Shown here: one piece after another, positions 55,801 to 64,000 of the stretch
How the letters are laid out: each line of letters begins with the position of its first letter
How positions within the stretch are numbered: the stretch's first letter is position 1
Assembly: GCA_022836615.1 (NCBI GenBank)
Contig: MU405365.1
Coordinates: 25,002-89,001 of the forward strand
Reading direction: 5' to 3'
Source: Annulohypoxylon bovei var. microspora
Taxonomy: Eukaryota > Ascomycota > Sordariomycetes > Xylariales > Hypoxylaceae
Length of the DNA stretch: 64,000 nt
The notes under the pieces: model-generated
What the model was told of the DNA's origin: nothing
The model's database searches: none
The model's input: only the letters and a program-made list of their open reading frames with translations
Made by a program: the position numbers and the translations under genes

Positions 55801-58800
55801 TTTTATCCTTTAATTTATATTAAAGTTATTTATTTTTAATAAAAAAACATTTTTAAAATTATAATTTAAAAGAAATTAATTAAAAAAAATAAATAAACGA
55901 ATATAATATAATTTTATATTATTTTAATAATTATTTTTATTTTAAATTAAAACTTTTTTACACCGGTTATATATATTTAAAAATTAATTTATAAAAATTA
56001 ACGTTAAATTTATATTATTAAATAATTATTATTTATTAATATATATTTATAATATTATTTATAAGCGGTAAAATCGAAAAAATTTACCTTGTTTTATTAT
56101 TTAATAATAAATTTAAATTAATGGATAATATTTATTAAAATTCAATGCTTATAATTATTTATATATATGATTATAAATTTAATTATTTTTTTTTAATATT
56201 TATAACTTTTTTTTTAATTAATTTATTAATTTTATTAACCGTAATGTTATTTTTATTATTCATTTTAATAATTTTAATTTAAAGTGTTAAAACATTATAA
56301 TTATACTTTAAATTTAATTTTAACGTTTTTTTTATATTATTAATTTCTTTAATTAAAAAGTAAAAAAAAAAACTTAATTTATTAAATATAATAATTTTAT
56401 TTTTATTTTCACGGTTATTATATAAATTTTATTTATTTTTACCCATTTTAATGCCATTTAATTTATTTATAATTCTTAATTAATTATTAATGTTTATATT
56501 TTTTATAATATAAAATGTAAATGTTAATAAAGTAAAATTATTCATGTAATAAAAAATCTTAAATTATAAGCCTTTAAAATATTATCTCGAAATAACTTTA
56601 ATATTAATTAAAATTAATAAATACTTTTAACCATATTATTATTAATAATTTAAAAATAAATTAAATAAAAAGTTATATTTTATAATTTATAATAATTAAT
56701 TATAATTATATTAAAATATATAATATATAAATTAAAAATTTAAAGTTTATTTTTATATAAAATAATTAAATCGATTATTTTTTTATAAATTATATTTATT
56801 TTCTTTTATAAACCTCATTTTTTAATTTAAATATTAAAGCATTAAAGCTTATATTTAATTATGGTTTTTTCATTAAACTTTAATATTTTTTTAATTAAAA
56901 TAAAAAGTTATTATTAAATTTTTTAAAAAAGGGTTTATATTTTTTTTATATATTTATCCTTTTTAATGATTTTATAATGAAAAAACATAAATAAGCATTA
57001 AACGAAAAAAAAAATAAACTTAAGGAAAATTAATATATATATTATATAAATAAAATTATTAAATAATTTAAATAAGAATATATTAACCGTACGGGATACG
57101 AATCGGGCATTCCATTAAAATGTTTTCCTTTATATATTATTATATTAAATGAAAATATACGAATAATTATAAAAACATTTTTATTGTAAAATTTTTTATT
57201 ATAATATAAAAATATTAATTTTTTTAAAAAAATATTAATTAAAATTAACTTATAAATTTAAATAATATAATTAATAAAAAAAAAAAACTTTAATTATATT
57301 TTAAAATAATTTAAAATTATTAACTTTTATATAATAAAATATTTTTATAACGTTACATGTAATTTAAAAAATTAACCTTAAGTTTTAATTACTTATAAAA
57401 TATATTATTAAGCAAGATTTTAACAAGGATAATAACGTTATAATGGCATCATTTATAAGTAAAGAAATTTATTTAAAATTAAGCAAGTTTTTTATTTTAT
57501 TTTCATTTAAAAAAAAATAATGTAAATTTAAATAAATTAATTAAATATTTAATAATTTAAAGTTATTAATATAATTAAATGCGTTATAATATAAAAATAA
57601 AAAAAAATGAAATTATAAACGATTTTAACGATAAGCTTTTATTATTAATTAAATAACACATGTTTTTATAAAAATATAATAACGTATAAATTATTTTTTT
57701 AATTTATTTAATTAAAATATTTTTTCATTATGTTATATAATGTTAATAAATGAAGTATATAAATATATACGTAATTATAAATAAAAAGAAATTTTTAAGT
57801 CGTTATTTTAATAATATTATATTCATGGATTTTAATAATGGTTTAAGTTTAAGCGCGGTTTTTTTAATTTATTAAAATTTATATTAATAAGTTATTTTTA
57901 TACATGTATTATAATATTAAGGAAAAAAATCATAATTATAATTAATAATTTATATAATAAAAGTTAATATCGGTATTAAAAATAAAAAAGGTGTTTTTTA
58001 AAAGCATTATAATATTATTTGGAAGTTTTTATTAAGGGATTTAAATGGTTATTATTTACGGTATTATCGTTAAAATTAAAGTTAAAGGAAAATAATAATA
58101 AAAGTATATGTAAATTTAAGTTATTAAATTAAATAAATTTTATTAACTTAGATTTTTCTTTATTTATATTAATATTATTATTTTTTTTTTTTTTTTTTAT
58201 TAATTAAATATATTATTTATTTTTTCTTAATAAAATATTCTTAATAATACCCTTCTTTATTAATTTTACTTTAAAAATGCTTTTTATTAATCTTAATAAA
58301 TAATAATAATATTTTTATAACTTAAATAATTAAATTAACATGTTTTATTATAATTTTTAAATTAATATTAAAAGTTATTAATTTTTATATTAAAAGTTTA
58401 AATGGATTATGCTTAGTTTAAAAAATATAAAACGTATTATTTTAAAATATAAATTAAATAAAACGTGTAAATAAAAATTCGCGGGAAACATTATAAAAGT
58501 TATGTAATTTTTAATTATAATATAATGTGTGTTATTCGAAGAAATAACGCGATTATAAATGGAAAATATATAATATTAACTTATATTTATTACCGGTATA
58601 TTTTAAAAATATAAATAATTTTATTTAATTAAACATATGGTGGATATTAAAATAAAGTAACATTTTATTAATTAAATCGTTTAACGTTATTTAAATAAAT
58701 GGGTTAGAAAAATATTACGTTATATTATTTATAAGAAATTAATTTTTTATGGAGCGAAAAATAATATAAGCCTATTAATTTTTATAAAATATTTATATAA

Positions 58801-61800
58801 TATGGTAACATTCGTCGCGTATAATAATAATTTCGTTATTAAGTTATGGTAAAATTTAAGTTTTATATTATAAAATAAAAAGGATTTTAATATTTTTTTA
58901 AATTTTAAATAAACCGTCGTAAAGAAATACTTAATTATTAAAATTTAATGTAATAAAATATTAAACTATTATATAATTAATAATTATTTAATTTAATAAA
59001 TTATATTAAATTTATAATTTAAATATATAAAAATAAAAAAGTAATAAAATTTTTTACAAAGAATATAATTAAAAAAGCAAGTAATAAAAAAAGTATTTAC
59101 ATTGGAATTTTTTATTAAATATAAATAATTTGCTTTATTTTCATTATAAGGCCATTTATTTTCAATTAATATATAATAAATGAAATATATTAAATTATAA
59201 TTAATTTTATTATTATTTAAAGTAAAAAAGTAAAATAATGGGAAATAATTTTAAGGATATTTAAAATGGAAAATATTAATATTTAACATTATAATTTATA
59301 TTACAATGTTAATATTTATAAAATGAAATGGTATAAAAGGTGTAATTAATAATAAAAATAATGTTTTAAATTATATAATATTTAATAATTTAATTTAATT
59401 ATAATAATAATAAAAAGTTAATAACGTTATAAATACTTAATAAAAGGTATATAAAAAAAATGGTCGTAATTAAAATAAAGTAATTAAAAATAAAAAAATA
59501 ATATTTTTGGTATAAAAAGTTTAATTAATTAACCTTTATAAATTAAAACATGTATACACCGTGTGGCGTGTTTTTTTTAATGGTTAAATTACTTAAGTTA
59601 TAATAATAATTTATTAAAATATAATGGACATATTATTATTAAATTTAAATTTTAATTTAAAGTTAATATAATGTTTATTTATTATTTTTTTTAATTATGC
59701 ATTAAGTAAAAAATGTGGTTAATATGCGAAATAATAATTATTTTTTTTTTATTTTTAATTATAATAAATATAATGGTTTTCCTTATTAAATCCTTTTTTT
59801 CTTAAAAAATTACTTTATAATTTAAACATTTTCCTTAAATTAATTAATAAATTTATTAACTTTATGCTTTTATAATTACATTTCTTTTTAAATTTTTTCC
59901 ATATTTTTTTAATAAATATTTAATTAATTTTTATATTATTTTAAATTACCATGAAAAAACTTATTAAATATTAACCTTGGTTTTTTATTTTTAATTACAT
60001 ATCGCTTAAAATAAACTTTTAATTTAAAATAATTTTATATATATAATAATTTTTAATCTCCCATGCATTTTAACGGATATTTTATTAACCATTCATCGTA
60101 AATATATTATATTTTTAACGTAAGGAAATTATTAAAATCATATACATATAATGGAATGTTTAAATTTTTTACCAATTATTATAATCTTAAATCACTTTTA
60201 ATATTTTAATTATAATTTAATATTTTAATATTTTTAAAGTTATTTTATATTTTATTAACTTAACCGGTGATAATATAATTTATATTTAAATAATATTTAA
60301 TTTAATAAGTATTTTAATTTTTAATAAATTTAACGATTTTTTATTATAAAATATTTTTATATATAACATATAACGCGATTTAATTTAATATTAAATTTTT
60401 ATTAAATTTATTTATATTAATAAAAAACTTAAAATATGTTTAAATAGTTATGTTAATTTAAGTTTAAAAGATATTTAAATTTAATAAATTTATAATTTAA
60501 TAATATATGACTTTTTAAAATAATTATTTTTATTATTATTTAATTTTTTTATTTTATTTATTAATTTTTTATTTATGTGAATTTTAAAACACGTAATTTT
60601 ACACTTAATCGCGGTTTATATTGTTTACATTTTTTACGATTATAATTAGCTTATTATACATAATAAATTAAAAATGTGTTATCGTTATAAACGGGGTTTT
60701 AATATTATAATTTATTTAAATAAATTATAATTAAAACCTTAACGTTTTAATAACGAATAAATATTAATTTAATATATTTATAAAGAAAAAATTAAATTTA
60801 TTAACGTTGTATTATAAAATCTTATAAAAATACATATTAATGTAAACGTAAATTTTAAATTTAATAAAATAAAATTTTATATAATTATTTATAAATTATA
60901 TATAATTAAAATTTAAAATTATAAACTTTTTATTTCTTTATTTTTCATGATTTAATTAATTATTACAATGTTATTATATAATGTTTAAGTATTATTAATA
61001 ATATATATTATATAATTTGTTTTTTATAATAAAAATATATATATAATTACGAATATATTTCCGAATATTATTTTTCTTTAATTCTTTAAAAATATTTAAT
61101 ATTTATTCGTAATTCTTAATAAATTAATTTATTTTTATTATATTATGTAATCGTTAATTTAAATTATCGGTTTATTTTTTTATACCGTTTTTTATTCGGA
61201 TTTAAATAAAGAAAATATAATTAATTATTAATTTATATTTATATTATAAATAAATTAAAATTAAATTATTATAATAATCCTTTTTATAAAAGTATTTTTA
61301 TATAATATTTATAAGTTTAAAAATGTAATTAACTTTTTTATAATAAACCATTTTTTATTTTTTTAATTTATGTTTTAAAAATTATTTTAATATATTAATT
61401 TTAAATTATTTTTCATTTAAATAATTAATGATATAAAAATATAATAACCTTACTTAAAAAAGTTAATAAATCTTTACTTTAATAATATTAATATTAAATT
61501 TATTTTTATAAAAACTTTATTTTTAAAGTTATTATTAAAGGGTTTGTAAATTAATGTTAAGGTTATATTTAATTCGAAGAAATTTGCGAATTTTCTTTTA
61601 AGAATTATTTTCTTTTAACCATAAATAAGTAATTTAATTTTTAAATATTTTAATATTAACTTAAATTCGTAATATATTAAATTATATTTAAGTTTTAATT
61701 TAATTAATAATTTTTAAATAACTTTATATTTAATAAAGGTTTTTTTTTTTTAAAATAAATAAGTGGTAATACGTTAATAAAACTTAGGTTTTTTATTATT

Positions 61801-64000
61801 CCGGCACGGAATAACCTCACGTTTTTTTATTAATTTAATATTTTAATTAAAAGAAATATATTTTATTTAAATAAAAATAATTTATTTTAATGTAATATAA
61901 TTTATATATGTAATAACTTTAATTTAATTTAAAAGTTTAAGTTAAAAAACATTTAATAACCGTATATTTACTTTAATACATAAATTTAAAGGTTTTTATA
62001 ATAAAGCGAGCAAAATAAATTAATGAAAGTTTTTTTAAATAAAAATGATAATGTATGTTATTCCGGTATTAAATAGCTTTATATATCGAAGATTATTTAT
62101 ATAAAATTTACTTTTTTAAATGTTAAAATTAATTATAATTTTCTTTAATATACATATTTTTTACATTTATTTTAAATGTTTATTTATAATATTCATTTTT
62201 ATTAATTATTTAAACCGGCGTAAATTATAAGTGTATAAGTTTTATATTAAATGTTAATTATTTTAAAAGTAGATTTATATAAAGGATTTTATTCATTGCT
62301 TTTAATAATGTGTGATAAATAATTATATAATATTATTAATAATGTAACGGGACGGAAATAATATAAAATTATATATTTAAATATAATAAAATTTAAAATT
62401 TAATTATTAAAATAAAAATTTATTTTTTTTATATATTAATTAAATCCTTTAAATATTAATATATAACGCATAAATATGTCGTATTAATTCATATTATGAT
62501 ATTATAATATTAATTATTTTAAAAATAATGTCGTTTATAATAAGTTTTATAAATATATATTAAAAAGATTTTTAATATACATTATTAAAGGTTTATAAAA
62601 ATAACATTAAATTAATATATAATTAAATTTACATATAATTATTTATATAAAATTATAAAATTTATTTTTTTTATCGTTATAATTATTATTTTTTTATTAT
62701 AAATAAATGTAAAAATAATGAAAAACGTAAAAAACTTGTCGATTTATTAATTTTATAATTTATTAAGTTTTTATTAAATTTGCCATAAATTATTTATTTT
62801 ATTATATATTATAATTTTAATATTTTTTTAATAATAGAACTTAAATTAAGGAATTTTTTATAATATATATAATTTTATTTTAATTTTATTAATAATAAAT
62901 AAAATAAAAATGGGTTAAATAAATAAGGTAATAACATTTTAATTTACGTTAATAATATTTATATGTAAATATTAAATAAGTGGTATATTATTAAAAGAAA
63001 ATATATTAAAAATATTATAATAAGTAAATTAATATATAATTAAAAAAAAAAAAATTTTATAAATAATTTTTTATGTTTATAAATATTATATTAATAAATA
63101 AGGTGTAAAAGTTATATTTATGGTAATTAAATAAATTAAACATTATAAGTTTAATTTAAATTTAATTATTTAAAAATTATTTTTATATATGTTATTTAAA
63201 ATAAATTAATATTATAATACTTTTTTTTAAATAAAATATAATGTTATAAAATTAATTTATTATTAATATTATATAATAATACCAACTTAATTAATAAAAA
63301 ACTTTTAAACTTAACCATTACGTTAAGTTTATTAAAAATATTATTATATTAAAGTGATATTATACCATTAATTTAATTGTAAATATTATTAATTATAAAA
63401 TAATAATAATAAACGTTTTATTTAAAGAAAAAATAAATTTTTAAAACAAGTTAAAGCTTAATATTAAAAGTAATATATTTAAGGTTTTTATAATTATATA
63501 TCGAGATTTAATTCCACGTACGTAATTTTAAGCAAGTTTTTAAAATCCGACCCTTATTATATTACCCCTTACAATTAAAAGGGAAAATTTAGATAATTTT
63601 TTTTTTAAAAAAAATAAATAAAAAAGTTTCGTATAATGTTAATTTATGTATTTGCATGTGAATTTTAATTTTATTTATTCGTATATAAATTTTAATTATA
63701 TTTTATTATTAATAAAAAGCTAAGCGTTATAAAGTAAAATTTTAAGCGAGTTTAATTTATTATTACCGATTTTTAAATTAATATAATAATTTGGTTTATT
63801 AAATTAAAATATAATTTTTAAAGTTTTTACTTTAAAACGTTTTAAAATAATAAATTCCATTAAACCATTTTCATAATTAACTTACCGTTAATACTTCACG
63901 AAAAGAATTTTATATTAACCGGATATTTTATAACCTTTAAAGCGTATTAATATATTAATTTTATTAATTTATTTAATATAAATAAAAAGTTTTTAAATAT

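Larger units (their letters stand above)
46190..64000. repeat. AT-rich RIP-like desert, right part
   Basis: About 18 kb of nearly pure A/T with no supportable gene, running off the right edge. CpA is strongly depleted and the residual C is mostly CpG. Base skew changes along it: about 49-51.4 kb has G but almost no C on the given strand, the reverse of 42.2-44.3 kb. Only two internal structures could be identified (48151-48290 and about 55135-55800). Confidence 0.85.

Noticed and set aside
42030..64000. Mitochondrial DNA insertion or CRISPR-like array as explanation of the AT-rich tract
   Set aside because: No mitochondrial gene, rRNA or tRNA words, and no regularly spaced direct repeats with unique spacers; CpA loss fits RIP.

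Overview
The window looks like nuclear DNA of a filamentous ascomycete (Pezizomycotina, probably Sordariomycetes). Genes carry short introns of about 49-75 nt (one of 185 nt) with GTRNGT-like donors, CTAAC/CTAAT-like branch sites and YAG acceptors. Recognisable products are fungal: tyrosinase, type-B carboxylesterase, fungal rhodopsin-fold 7TM protein, IQGAP-like RasGAP and a GH43 exo-galactanase. The last third is an AT-only desert with the look of repeat-induced point mutation (RIP): CpA is nearly gone and the surviving C sits largely in CpG. I cannot name the species.

Layout. 1-41 kb is gene-bearing with long, moderately AT-rich intergenic gaps. In order: the 3' part of a tyrosinase (+), a secreted carboxylesterase (+), a Q/P-rich protein (+), a TPR protein (-), a small secreted cysteine-rich protein (+), a three-exon unknown gene (+), a three-exon short-chain dehydrogenase (-), two disordered proteins (+), a three-finger zinc-finger protein (+), an unknown two-exon gene (+), a doubtful ORF (-), a five-exon RasGAP carrying three in-frame stops (+), a GC-rich GH43 galactanase with a CBM35-like tail (-), a four-exon 7TM protein (+), and an alpha/beta-hydrolase with one in-frame TAG or an unusual intron (+). 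Three short non-autonomous TIR elements sit between genes: an hAT-like one with an 8-bp target duplication, a TA-flanked Tc1/mariner-like one, and a 549-bp one holding a 44-codon ORF.

About 42-64 kb is the AT desert, with no supportable gene. It is broken by a roughly 1.8-kb GC-rich island (44.4-46.2 kb) bounded by long terminal inverted repeats. The island carries a 12-bp-period minisatellite, a Pol III B-box-like site and a nested palindrome. A decayed, inverted copy of part of the same element lies near 55.1-55.8 kb, so one family is present in a fresh and a RIP-eroded state.

No operon-like or biosynthetic cluster is evident; the genes look functionally independent. The most notable signals are nonsense codons inside otherwise well-conserved genes, the island/relic pair, strand-asymmetric decay in the desert, and a palindromic decamer TACCTAGGTA found seven times between genes. 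Gene names and functions come from recognising family motifs by eye; no database search was run.
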